Source: Pseudomonadota bacterium (lineage in GTDB: Bacteria; Pseudomonadota; Gammaproteobacteria; Burkholderiales; Ga0077523). Taken from it: DNA of 38,994 bases. The notes below the pieces were generated by a model that was not told the origin of the DNA, did not search any database, and saw only the letters and a program-made list of their open reading frames with translations. The stretch is taken from positions 1 to 38,994 of the forward strand of contig CAUJJX010000301.1 of the NCBI GenBank assembly GCA_963205165.1, in the 5' to 3' direction. The position numbers were made by a program, and so were the translations under genes. Positions 7,681 through 15,176 of this stretch are shown here, in pieces; within the stretch, counting starts at the first letter, position 1; each line of letters opens with the position of its first letter.

Positions 7681-8601
7681 ATGTCTATGGCCGACCGCGA
7701 TGGGGTGATCTGGTACGACGGCAAGCTCGTGCCGTGGCGTGAGGCCAACACGCACGTGCTGACCCACTCGCTGCACTACGGCCTGGCGGCCTTCGAAGGG
7801 CTCCGCGCGTACAACACCGTGAAGGGCACCGCGATCTTCCGGCTCGCCGAGCACATCGAGCGGATGTTCAACTCCGCGCACATCTACATGATGAAGATCC
7901 CGTACGACCGGGAAACCATCATGGAAGCCTGCAAGGAAGTCGTCCGCGCGAACAAGCTGGAATCCTGCTACATCCGCCCGATCTGCTTCTACGGCTCCGA
8001 GAAGATGGGCGTCTCACCGCGCGGCGCGACCGTCCACGTCGCGATCGCTGCCTGGCCCTGGGGCGCGTACCTCGGCGCCGACGGCCTCGAGAAGGGCATC
8101 CGCGTGAAGACGTCGTCGTTCGCCCGCCACCACGTCAACGTGACGATGGCCCGCGCGAAGGTCGCGTCGACGTACTCGAACTCGATCCTCGCGAACCTCG
8201 AAGCCACCCAGGACGGCTACGACGAGGCGCTGCTGCTCGACGTCGACGGCTTCGTCGCCGAGGGTGCCGGCGAGAACCTCTTCATCATCAAGAAAGACCG
8301 CATCCAGGAGCCGGAACTCACCTCCGCGCTCGTGGGCATCACGCGCGACACCGTGATCCAGCTCGCCGGCGACATCGGCCTGCCGGTCATCTCGAAGCGC
8401 ATGACCCGCGACGACGTCTACCTCGCCGACGAAGCCTTCTTCACGGGCACGGCCGCCGAAGTCACGCCGATCCGCGAAGTCGACAACCGCACCATCGGCG
8501 GCGGTTCGCGCGGTCCGATCACGACGCAGCTCCAGTCGCGCTTCTTCGACGTGGTCAACGGCCGCGACGAGAAGCGCATGGACTGGCTGTCGTTCGTCTG
8601 A
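7681..8601 (+). CDS. ilvE: Branched-chain amino acid aminotransferase
   Basis: The 306-residue fold-IV PLP enzyme interconverts valine, leucine and isoleucine with their 2-oxo acids, using 2-oxoglutarate/glutamate. The PLP lysine is K160 in [11 protein letters not shown]. Other family signatures are [13 protein letters not shown], the [11 protein letters not shown] loop and [12 protein letters not shown] near the cofactor phosphate. Length matches the E. coli enzyme (309). ATG 7681 is chosen because GGGGGA stands 6-11 bases before it and [14 protein letters not shown] aligns with the usual N-terminus; the frame is open upstream without family similarity. It is followed after 8 bases by the zf-CHCC gene and then waaF, a recurrent betaproteobacterial order. 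Confidence 0.97.
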   Translation: MSMADRDGVIWYDGKLVPWREANTHVLTHSLHYGLAAFEGLRAYNTVKGTAIFRLAEHIERMFNSAHIYMMKIPYDRETIMEACKEVVRANKLESCYIRPICFYGSEKMGVSPRGATVHVAIAAWPWGAYLGADGLEKGIRVKTSSFARHHVNVTMARAKVASTYSNSILANLEATQDGYDEALLLDVDGFVAEGAGENLFIIKKDRIQEPELTSALVGITRDTVIQLAGDIGLPVISKRMTRDDVYLADEAFFTGTAAEVTPIREVDNRTIGGGSRGPITTQLQSRFFDVVNGRDEKRMDWLSFV

Positions 8602-8609
8602 CCGCCGCC

Positions 8610-8807
8610 ATGACCGCCGCCCGGAGTGAATCGAAGCAGGTCGAGGTCACGGCCGCCGACCTGCCGCTCCACTGCCCGACACCGGCGGTGGCGCTGTGGA
8701 GCTCGCATCCGCGCGTCTACCTGCCGGTCGCCGAGACCGGCGAGGCGCGCTGCCCGTACTGCGGCACGCACTACGTCCTGAAGGGCGAAGCCCCGAAGGG
8801 ACACTGA
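8610..8807 (+). CDS. zf-CHCC zinc-ribbon small protein
   Basis: The 65-residue protein carries the four zinc ligands of the zf-CHCC family: C22 (LHCPTP), H33 (SSHPRVYLP), C48 and C51 (RCPYCGTHY). The family resembles the C-terminal part of the mitochondrial complex I subunit NDUFS6; its bacterial function is not established. It is probably co-transcribed with ilvE, and a strong hairpin 36 bases downstream may end that transcript. Confidence 0.92.
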   Translation: MTAARSESKQVEVTAADLPLHCPTPAVALWSSHPRVYLPVAETGEARCPYCGTHYVLKGEAPKGH

Positions 8808-8842
8808 CGCGGACACGCCGGCCCGTCCGTCGACGCAGCACC

Positions 8843-8869
8843 ACGACGCCGCACCTGTTGCGGCGTCGT
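8843..8869 (+). terminator. Strong hairpin after the zf-CHCC gene, no U-tract
   Basis: ACGACGCCGCA and TGCGGCGTCGT form a perfect 11-bp stem around CCTGT. The stem can extend by GCACC/GGTGC with one bulged C. The downstream bases are GC-rich, so this is not a classical intrinsic terminator. It may stop transcription with Rho or protect the 3' end. Confidence 0.5.
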
Positions 8870-8911
8870 CGGTGCCGCGGTCGATCCGGTCGACCGATCG
8901 CCGCACCGTCA

Positions 8912-8965
8912 CGCTTCACCGCCCGTCCCCGCTTCAACGCCCGTCCTCGCTCCACCGTCTTCCGC
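8912..8965. repeat. Three 18-bp tandem units before waaF
   Basis: The units begin CGCTTCACC, CGCTTCAAC and CGCTCCACC and are each 18 bases. Units 1 and 2 differ at two positions; unit 3 is more diverged. They lie in the gap between the zf-CHCC gene and waaF, which holds no other visible gene. Confidence 0.65.
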
Positions 8966-9068
8966 CGCACCGTTCCCCGATCCGCCATTGGCGGCGACAC
9001 CCGTCCGCGCAACATCCTCCGTCCGTGCGCCCCGGGCCATCCGCATCCGAACCCGTGATCACCGCGCC

Positions 9069-10076
9069 GTGAACGACCGCATCCTCATCGTCGGCGCGAG
9101 CTGGGTGGGCGACATGGTGATGGCCCAGCCGCTCCTCGCGCGGCTCCGCGCCGCCGCCCCGCAATCCCCCATCGATGTCCTCGCGCCCGCGTGGGTGCTG
9201 CCCATCGTGCGGCGCATGCCCGAGGTCGCGGATCTCGTCGTGAGTCCGTTCGGCCACGGCACGCTCGACCTCCGCGGACGCTGGCGCCTCGCCCGCGATC
9301 TCGCGCGCCGCGGCTACGGGCAGGCCGTCCTCCTGCCCAACTCGATCAAGTCCGCGCTCGTGCCGTGGCTCGCGGGCATCCCGCGGCGCACCGGATTTCT
9401 CGGTGAGCACCGCCACGGTCTCGTGAACGACGTGCGGCGCTACGACCCGGTCGCTGTCCCGCGACTCGTCGATCGCTTCCTGCTGCTCGGCGACGGCCCC
9501 GCGGTCGAACCACTGCCGCAACTCGTCTGCGATCCGTCCTCCCGCGACGCGTTGCTCACCCGGCTCGGCGTCGACCTCGCCCGCCCCGTCGCGTGCCTCT
9601 GCCCCGGCGCCGAGTACGGCCCCGCGAAGCGCTGGCCCGTCCGCCATTTCGGCGAACTCGTCCGCCGGCTCGACGCGGCCGGCTTCGCCGTGTGGCTCAT
9701 GGGATCCGCGAAGGACGCCCCCGTCGCGGACGAGATCCGCGCAGCGGCCGGTGGTGCCGGCCACGTGCTCGCGGGGCGCACCGATCTCGGCGAAGCCGCG
9801 GACCTCCTCGCATGCGCGCGGGTCGTCGTCAGCAACGACTCCGGGCTGATGCACGTCGCGGCCGCCGTCGGCCGGCCGGTCGTCGCGCTGTTCGGATCCA
9901 GCTCGCCGGACTACACGCCGCCGCTCTCGCCGCTCGCGCGCATCGTGCGCAATCCGGTGCCGTGCAGCCCGTGCTTCCAGCGGGTATGTCCGCTCGGACA
10001 CTTCGCGTGCCTCGAGGAACTTCCCGTCGGGCGCGTGCTCGATCAAACCCTGTCCGCCGCCGGAGTCCCCGCATGA
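9069..10076 (+). CDS. waaF: ADP-heptose:LPS heptosyltransferase II
   Basis: The 335-residue GT-B glycosyltransferase (GT9) adds the second L-glycero-D-manno-heptose to the LPS inner core at the cytoplasmic face of the inner membrane. The N-terminus (ILIVGASWVGDMVMAQPLL) and DVLAPAWVLPIVRRMPEV are close to E. coli WaaF, as are VLLPNSIKSALVPWLAGIPRRTGF and the C-terminal donor-site motif VVSNDSGLMHVAAA. GTG 9069 is preferred over ATG 8988 because family proteins start right at the first strand. The stop overlaps the next ATG (ATGA), so the downstream gene is translationally coupled. Confidence 0.95.
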   Translation: MNDRILIVGASWVGDMVMAQPLLARLRAAAPQSPIDVLAPAWVLPIVRRMPEVADLVVSPFGHGTLDLRGRWRLARDLARRGYGQAVLLPNSIKSALVPWLAGIPRRTGFLGEHRHGLVNDVRRYDPVAVPRLVDRFLLLGDGPAVEPLPQLVCDPSSRDALLTRLGVDLARPVACLCPGAEYGPAKRWPVRHFGELVRRLDAAGFAVWLMGSAKDAPVADEIRAAAGGAGHVLAGRTDLGEAADLLACARVVVSNDSGLMHVAAAVGRPVVALFGSSSPDYTPPLSPLARIVRNPVPCSPCFQRVCPLGHFACLEELPVGRVLDQTLSAAGVPA

Positions 10077-10516
10077 CCGCCCCCGTGTTCGCCACGCCCG
10101 AGGACGCCGAGGCGGCCTTCTACCGCGCCTTCGAGAACACCGACCTCGACGCGATGATGGACGTCTGGTCCCCCGACGATCCGGGCATCGTCTGCATCCA
10201 TCCCGGCGGCGCGCGGCTCCGCGGTCCCGAGGCGATCCGCAAGGCCTGGAAGCAGATCTTCGAAGGCGGGATGCCGCTGACCTTCCGCCTCTCCGACTAC
10301 TCGATCGTCGGCCGGCCGGGCATGCGGATCCACAACGTCCGCGAGGAGATCCGGCTGCGCGGCAAGGACGCGATCGCGGCCGTCGTCCTCGCGACGAACG
10401 TCTTCATCGAGCGGCCCGGCATCGGCTGGCGGCTCTGGATGCACCACGGCAGCAACCCGGTCGCCGGACCGGACACGGCCGGGGACGACGACGATTCGCG
10501 ACCGACGCTGCACTAG
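10073..10516 (+). CDS. NTF2/SnoaL-like small domain protein
   Basis: The 147-residue protein has the helix-turn-strand start typical of DUF4440/SnoaL-3-type NTF2-like proteins (FATPEDAEAAFYRAFENTDLDAMMDVWSP begins the domain in two helices), then IVCIHPGG, GPEAIRKAWKQIFEGG and a C-terminal strand WRLWMHHGSNPV. The fold makes a cone-shaped pocket that can be catalytic or only ligand-binding; no substrate can be assigned. The end is acidic and probably disordered (DTAGDDDDSRP). It overlaps waaF by 4 bases and is presumably co-expressed with it. Confidence 0.8.
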   Translation: MTAPVFATPEDAEAAFYRAFENTDLDAMMDVWSPDDPGIVCIHPGGARLRGPEAIRKAWKQIFEGGMPLTFRLSDYSIVGRPGMRIHNVREEIRLRGKDAIAAVVLATNVFIERPGIGWRLWMHHGSNPVAGPDTAGDDDDSRPTLH

Positions 10517-10601
10517 GGTCACGACGGTGCGCATTCGTGTCGACGAACGCTGACCACGTCGCGCGCTCACCGACGCACCGCTGACCGATCGACGGACTTA
10601 C

Positions 10602-11579
10602 GTGTCGCCCCCGCCCTATCGCGCCCCCTGGTGGCTGCCCGGCCGCCATCTCCAGACGGTCTGGCCGGCGCTCGTGCTGCGCCCCCGTCCGCCGCACTAC
10701 CGGCGCGAACGCTGGACGACGCCCGACGGTGATTTCATCGACGTCGACCTGACCGGCGGGCCGGCCGGCGCGCCGCTCGTCGTGCTGTTCCACGGACTCG
10801 AAGGCAGCGCCCGCAGTCCGTACGCCGCGACGCTCATGCACGAACTCGTGCGACGCGGCTGGCGCGGCGCGGTCCCGCACTTCCGCGGCTGCAGCGGCAC
10901 ACCCAACGACCGGCCGCGCGCCTACCACTCCGGCGACGCCGACGAGATCGGCTGGATCCTCGAACGCTTCCGCGAACACACCGACGGCCCGCTCTTCGCG
11001 GCCGGCGTCTCGCTCGGCGCGAACGCGATGCTGAAGTGGCTCGGCCGCGAAGGCGACCGCGCGCGCGCCATCGTCACGTCCGCCGCCGCGATCAGCGCGC
11101 CGCTCGATCTCGTCGCAGCCGGCACCGTGCTCGGCCGCGGCTTCAACCGCGTCTACACGCGCGAGTTCCTCCGCACGCTGAAACCGAAGACGCTCGCGAA
11201 GCTCGACCGCTGGCCGCACCTCGCCGATCGCGCCCGCGTCGCGGCCGCGCGCGACTTTCACGGCTTCGACGACGCGTTCACGGCGCCGGTCCACGGCTAC
11301 CGCGACGTGCTCGACTACTGGACCCGTGCAAGCAGCATCGGCGACCTCCGGCACATCCGCGTCCCGACGCTGGTCCTGAACGCGCGCAACGATCCGTTCC
11401 TGCCGGCGGCCCGATTGCCCGGCGCGGCGGACGCCGGACCAGCCGTGACCATCGAGCAGCCTCCGACCGGCGGCCACGTCGGGTTCGTCAGTGGCCCCTT
11501 CCCCGGGAACCTCCGCTGGCTGCCGGCGCGGATGCTGGCGTTCTTCGCGGCCGCGGCCGACGGTCCGACGGCCGGATGA
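10602..11579 (+). CDS. YheT-family alpha/beta hydrolase
   Basis: The 325-residue protein belongs to the COG0429/UPF0017 hydrolases related to E. coli YheT and eukaryotic ABHD1/3. The start PYRAPWWLPGRHLQTVWPAL is diagnostic. The oxyanion segment is FHGLEGS, the nucleophile is S137 in GVSLGAN, and the acid and base are D264 (NARNDPF) and H292 (GGHVGF). Eukaryotic relatives act on lipids; the bacterial substrate is unknown. GTG 10602 starts exactly at the family N-terminus. An 85-base gap separates it from the NTF2-like gene, and a hairpin follows its stop. Confidence 0.9.
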   Translation: MSPPPYRAPWWLPGRHLQTVWPALVLRPRPPHYRRERWTTPDGDFIDVDLTGGPAGAPLVVLFHGLEGSARSPYAATLMHELVRRGWRGAVPHFRGCSGTPNDRPRAYHSGDADEIGWILERFREHTDGPLFAAGVSLGANAMLKWLGREGDRARAIVTSAAAISAPLDLVAAGTVLGRGFNRVYTREFLRTLKPKTLAKLDRWPHLADRARVAAARDFHGFDDAFTAPVHGYRDVLDYWTRASSIGDLRHIRVPTLVLNARNDPFLPAARLPGAADAGPAVTIEQPPTGGHVGFVSGPFPGNLRWLPARMLAFFAAAADGPTAG

Positions 11580-11583
11580 CGCC

Positions 11584-11613
11584 CGTCGGCACGCGGTCCG
11601 GTCGGTGCCGACG
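11584..11613 (+). terminator. Hairpin after the YheT gene, no U-tract
   Basis: CGTCGGCAC pairs perfectly with GTGCCGACG across a 12-base loop, 4 bases after the stop codon. No T-run follows, so the terminator role is inferred from position. Confidence 0.45.
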
Positions 11614-11693
11614 ACGGGCCGCGACCTCCGTCGACGGGCATTCCGCCGTCGATCACGAGGTTCGCCGCACTGGAAGCTGTCATCCGCGCCGGT

Positions 11694-11699
11694 GATAAT
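11694..11699 (+). promoter_or_regulatory. Possible phosphomannomutase -10 hexamer GATAAT
   Basis: GATAAT lies 38 bases before the ATG at 11737, in a GC-rich gap downstream of a hairpin. No good -35 is visible at standard spacing. Confidence 0.3.
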
Positions 11700-11736
11700 C
11701 GACCCACACTTCCAACGATCCGCCGAGACCCGACCC

Positions 11737-13110
11737 ATGCCCTCCATCGCTCCCGAGATCTTCAAGGCCTACGACATCCGCGGCATCGTCGAGACCGCGC
11801 TCACCCCGGCCGCCGTCGAACTGATCGGTCGCGCCTTCGGCACCGAGGCCCTCGCGAAGGGCACGCCGCGCGTCGCCGTCGGCCGCGACGGACGCCTCTC
11901 CGGCCCCATGCTGATCGAGGCGCTCGCGAAGGGCCTGCGCGCCGCCGGCTGCGACGTCGTCGACGTGGGCATGGTCACGACCCCGATGCTGTACTTCGCC
12001 GCTTACCACCTCGGCACGCGCTCCGGGATCATGGTGACGGGCAGCCACAATCCGCCCGAGTACAACGGTCTCAAGATGGTGCTGGCCGATGAGGCGATCG
12101 CGGGCGAGGCCATCCAGGATCTCCGCAAGCGCATCGACCGCGCGGACTTCGCGACCGGCAGCGGCGGCCTCTCGACGGCCGACGTCCGGGAGGCCTACCT
12201 CGAGCGCGTCGTCGGCGATATCAAGCTCGACCGGCCCATCGACCTCATCGTCGACAGCGGCAACGGCGTCGCGGGCGGGATCGCGCCCGAGTTGTACCGC
12301 CGCCTCGGCTGCCGCGTGACCGAGATGTTCTGCGAGGTCGACGGCAATTTCCCGAACCACCACCCGGACCCGTCGCAGCCCGAGAACCTCGAAGACCTCA
12401 TCGAGGCCCTGCGCAGCGGCGGCGAACTCGGCTTCGCGTTCGACGGTGACGGCGACCGTCTGGGCGTCGTCACGAAGCGCGGCAAGATCATCTATCCCGA
12501 CCGCCAGCTGATGCTGTTCGCGGCCGACGTCCTCACGCGCAACCCCGGCGCCGAGATCATCTTCGACGTGAAGTGCACGCGCGCGCTCTTCCCCTGGATC
12601 CGCGAACGCGGCGGCCGGCCGCTCATGTGGAAGACCGGCCATTCGCTCATCAAGGCGAAGCTCCGCGAGACGGGCGCACCGCTCGCGGGCGAGATGAGCG
12701 GCCACGTGTTCTTCAAGGAACGCTGGTACGGCTTCGACGACGGCGTGTACGCCGGTGCGCGGCTGCTCGAGATCCTGTCGCGCGTCGCCGACGTGAGCGT
12801 GCCGCTCGAATCGCTGCCCGACTCCGTCAACACGCCGGAACTCCAGATCAAGCTGGCCGAGGGCGAGAACTTCAAGCTGATCGAGAAGCTCCAGCGCGAG
12901 GCGAAGTTCGACGGTGCGACCGACGTCATCACGATCGACGGCGTCCGCGCCGAGTACCCGGACGGCTTCGGGCTCGCGCGAGCCTCCAACACGACGCCCG
13001 TCGTCGTGCTGCGATTCGAGGGCGACAACGCCGCGGCGCTCGCGCGCATCCAGGCGGCGTTCCGGTCGGCGATCCTCGCGGTGGCTCCGACGGCGCAGCT
13101 CCCGTATTGA
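11737..13110 (+). CDS. manB: Phosphomannomutase/phosphoglucomutase
   Basis: The 457-residue alpha-D-phosphohexomutase interconverts mannose-6-P and mannose-1-P (and probably glucose phosphates), supplying GDP-mannose and UDP-glucose for LPS and exopolysaccharide. It resembles AlgC of Pseudomonas in length. The phosphoserine is S103 in TGSHNPPEYNG, the Mg2+ loop is D236-G-D238-G-D240-R, the sugar-specificity loop is GEMSGHVFF (E319, S321) and the C-terminal phosphate site is RASNTTPVVV. The start KAYDIRG context is typical. Substrate breadth cannot be settled from sequence; AlgC-like dual use is likely. The next gene begins 8 bases downstream. Confidence 0.94.
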   Translation: MPSIAPEIFKAYDIRGIVETALTPAAVELIGRAFGTEALAKGTPRVAVGRDGRLSGPMLIEALAKGLRAAGCDVVDVGMVTTPMLYFAAYHLGTRSGIMVTGSHNPPEYNGLKMVLADEAIAGEAIQDLRKRIDRADFATGSGGLSTADVREAYLERVVGDIKLDRPIDLIVDSGNGVAGGIAPELYRRLGCRVTEMFCEVDGNFPNHHPDPSQPENLEDLIEALRSGGELGFAFDGDGDRLGVVTKRGKIIYPDRQLMLFAADVLTRNPGAEIIFDVKCTRALFPWIRERGGRPLMWKTGHSLIKAKLRETGAPLAGEMSGHVFFKERWYGFDDGVYAGARLLEILSRVADVSVPLESLPDSVNTPELQIKLAEGENFKLIEKLQREAKFDGATDVITIDGVRAEYPDGFGLARASNTTPVVVLRFEGDNAAALARIQAAFRSAILAVAPTAQLPY

Positions 13111-13118
13111 GCGGCGAT

Positions 13119-14351
13119 GTGAGCAGTACGACGCTGTTCCTCGGACGCCAGCCGATCCTCGATCACGAGGGCAATCTGGTGGCGTTCGAGCTGCTGTTCC
13201 GCGCGAGCCGGTCCGACGACGCCGATGTCCGCGACGACCTGATCGCCACCGCGACGGTCATCAATCACGCGTTCTCCGAGATCGGCGTCGACGCCGTGCT
13301 CGGCCACTTCACCGGCTACATCAACCTGTCGGCGTCGCTGCTCATGAGCGACGTCATCGAGCTTCTGCCGCGCGAGCGTGTCGTGCTCGAGGTGCTGGAA
13401 TCCGTCGAGATCACCGACGCGTTGCTCGGACGACTGCGCGAGCTGCGGGCGCTCGGCTACCGGCTCGCGCTCGACGATTTCGTCGGCGACACCGGCAAGT
13501 ACGCACCGCTGCTCGACCTGCTCGACATCGTGAAAGTCGACGTGAGCGCGATGGACGACGCGCGCCTCGCGGACATCACGGCGCGCCTGCGCCGCTGGCC
13601 CGTGCGGCTGCTCGCCGAGAAGGTCGACACGCGGGCGCAGGTCGACCGCTGCCGCGCGCTCGGCTACGAACTGTTCCAGGGCTACTACTTCGCGCGACCG
13701 TCGCTCATCACGGGCGTCCGGCCGTCGCACGCGGGTTCCACGATCCTCCGGCTGATCGCGCTGGCCGTCGACGTCCCCGACCTCGCCGGCATCGAACACG
13801 TGCTGCGGCAGAGTCCGGCACTGTCGGTCACGCTGCTGCGGCTCGTGAATGCGCGCACCAATGATCGACAGCACCGGATCGAATCGCTGCACGACGCGGC
13901 CGACCGGCTCGGCGCGGCGGAACTGCGGCACTGCGTCCAGCTGCTGATCTTCGCGGCACCGCAGGTGCCCGGCGCGAGTTTCCCGACGCCGTTGCTGGTA
14001 CTGGCCGCGACGCGCGCGAAGCTGATGCAGTTGCTCGCCTGCGTGACCGGCGACGACCGAGCAGGCGACGACGCATTCCTCGCCGGCGCGCTGTCGCTGA
14101 CGGGTGCGCTGCTCGCCCAGCCAGCGGCCGACATGCTGGCGGCGCTGCCTGTCCGCGCGGATGTGCGCGACGCCGTGCTCACGCGCAGCGGCCGGCTCGG
14201 CGCGCTGCTCACGCTCGCAGAGCGCATCGAGCAGACGGACATCGCAGCCATCGAACGCCTGCTCGTCGACCTGCCGGGGCTCGACCCGGTGCGCATCAAC
14301 GACGCGTGGATGGGCGCGATCGAGTGGGCGAACACGATCGCGGAGGCGTAG
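13119..14351 (+). CDS. EAL-HDOD signalling protein (YuxH/CdgJ type)
   Basis: The 410-residue protein pairs an N-terminal EAL domain (about 5-200) with a C-terminal HDOD domain (about 205-400), the layout of Vibrio CdgJ and Bacillus YuxH. The EAL motif reads E24-L-L. The other residues known for c-di-GMP hydrolysis are present: N69, E91, D119, D120, K139, E167 and Q187. Catalysis is therefore possible although the loop-6 DDFGTG segment is altered to DDFVGD. The HDOD part is a protein-interaction module. GTG 13119 is the only start that gives the FLGRQPILD N-terminus. The 8-base gap suggests co-transcription with the phosphohexomutase gene, hinting at a link between c-di-GMP and polysaccharide supply. 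Confidence 0.88.
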   Translation: MSSTTLFLGRQPILDHEGNLVAFELLFRASRSDDADVRDDLIATATVINHAFSEIGVDAVLGHFTGYINLSASLLMSDVIELLPRERVVLEVLESVEITDALLGRLRELRALGYRLALDDFVGDTGKYAPLLDLLDIVKVDVSAMDDARLADITARLRRWPVRLLAEKVDTRAQVDRCRALGYELFQGYYFARPSLITGVRPSHAGSTILRLIALAVDVPDLAGIEHVLRQSPALSVTLLRLVNARTNDRQHRIESLHDAADRLGAAELRHCVQLLIFAAPQVPGASFPTPLLVLAATRAKLMQLLACVTGDDRAGDDAFLAGALSLTGALLAQPAADMLAALPVRADVRDAVLTRSGRLGALLTLAERIEQTDIAAIERLLVDLPGLDPVRINDAWMGAIEWANTIAEA

Positions 14352-14368
14352 CGCGCCGACGCACATGC

Positions 14369-14397
14369 CGATCGCCAGGTTCGCGACCTGGCGATCG
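14369..14397 (+). terminator. Perfect 12-bp hairpin after the EAL-HDOD gene
   Basis: CGATCGCCAGGT and ACCTGGCGATCG are exact reverse complements around TCGCG. It lies 17 bases past the stop. No T-run follows on the plus strand, so it is a terminator candidate of the U-less kind. Confidence 0.55.
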
Positions 14398-14480
14398 AAT
14401 CCGCGCAACGCCACCCGTTCCGTTCACGACACCCGACGCGCGATCGATCACCGTCGAACGATCCACCCGCCGTCGCAATG

Positions 14481-14508
14481 AAAAAGGCCGTCGCTGCGCG
14501 CGACGGCC
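14481..14508 (-). terminator. Intrinsic terminator of the recA-recX-alaS-SRPBCC strand
   Basis: Read on the minus strand, GGCCGTCG-loop-CGACGGCC is followed by TTTTT, the classical intrinsic arrangement. It lies 81 bases beyond the SRPBCC stop codon. Confidence 0.8.
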
Positions 14509-14589
14509 TCCCGATGCCTCGATCGCGAATGCCCCGATGCCACAGGGGTTCGCGCGAAACCGGCGGGTGTGCTGCCCGCCGTCACCGCA

Positions 14590-15123
14590 TCACTGCCCCT
14601 CGATCTTCGCCTTCAGCGCGCCGAGTCCGGCCTTGTAGACGCCCGAGAAGAACTTCACGAGCGTCTCGTCTTCCTGGCCGGCGGGCGGCGGGTCCTGCCA
14701 GTACGCGAGGCGCGTGAAGCGACCGCTCCAGACGACCTCGGACTCGCCGTTGCCGACGTCCTTCACCTGCATCGTCGCGAAGTAGTCGCTGGCCGCGACG
14801 GCGCCGTCGACGTACGTGTACGTGATCCGCATGTTGTACGGATCGAACTCGACGAGCTTCTCGAACACGCGCGTGCCGTTGCGACGGTTGAGTTCGCGGA
14901 TCGCGCCTTCCTCCGGCTTCGACCGCAGCACGAGCCGCGTCGACTCCGCCGACGGGAACCACTTCGCGAGCCCGCCGAAGTCGGCGATGTGCGGCCACAC
15001 GACCTCGGGCGACGCCTTGATGCGGATCGTCTGGACGGTCGACAGTTCCTTCGCGTCGGCGAACGCCAGCGCGGGTGCGACAGCGAGTACGGCCGCGGCC
15101 GCGAACTTCGTCAGGTTGTTCAT
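14590..15123 (-). CDS. Exported SRPBCC (polyketide cyclase/START-like) protein
   Basis: The 177-residue product starts with a signal peptide (MNNLTKFAAAAVLAVAPALA, predicted cut after AFA near residue 22), then a SRPBCC fold: TIRIKASPEVVWPHIADFGGLAKWFPSAE opens the domain, and VVWSGRF and the long C-terminal helix VKFFSGVYKAGLGALKAKIEGQ close it. Such proteins bind hydrophobic ligands; this one should act in the periplasm and has no assigned substrate. ATG 15123 follows GGGAGAG. It is the last gene before a good terminator and begins 54 bases after alaS, so read-through from alaS is likely. Confidence 0.82.
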   Translation of the reverse strand: MNNLTKFAAAAVLAVAPALAFADAKELSTVQTIRIKASPEVVWPHIADFGGLAKWFPSAESTRLVLRSKPEEGAIRELNRRNGTRVFEKLVEFDPYNMRITYTYVDGAVAASDYFATMQVKDVGNGESEVVWSGRFTRLAYWQDPPPAGQEDETLVKFFSGVYKAGLGALKAKIEGQ

Positions 15124-15176
15124 CTTCTCTCCCCCTTGTCTGGGCGCGACCGCGACGCGATCGCGCCGGCTCGAAA

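Noticed and set aside
8988..9068. ATG start upstream of waaF
   Set aside because: The extra residues are Arg/Ala/Pro-rich, and WaaF proteins begin directly at the first strand encoded from GTG 9069.
12492..14414. 640-residue minus-strand open frame
   Set aside because: It runs antisense to manB and the EAL-HDOD gene and has no domain signatures.
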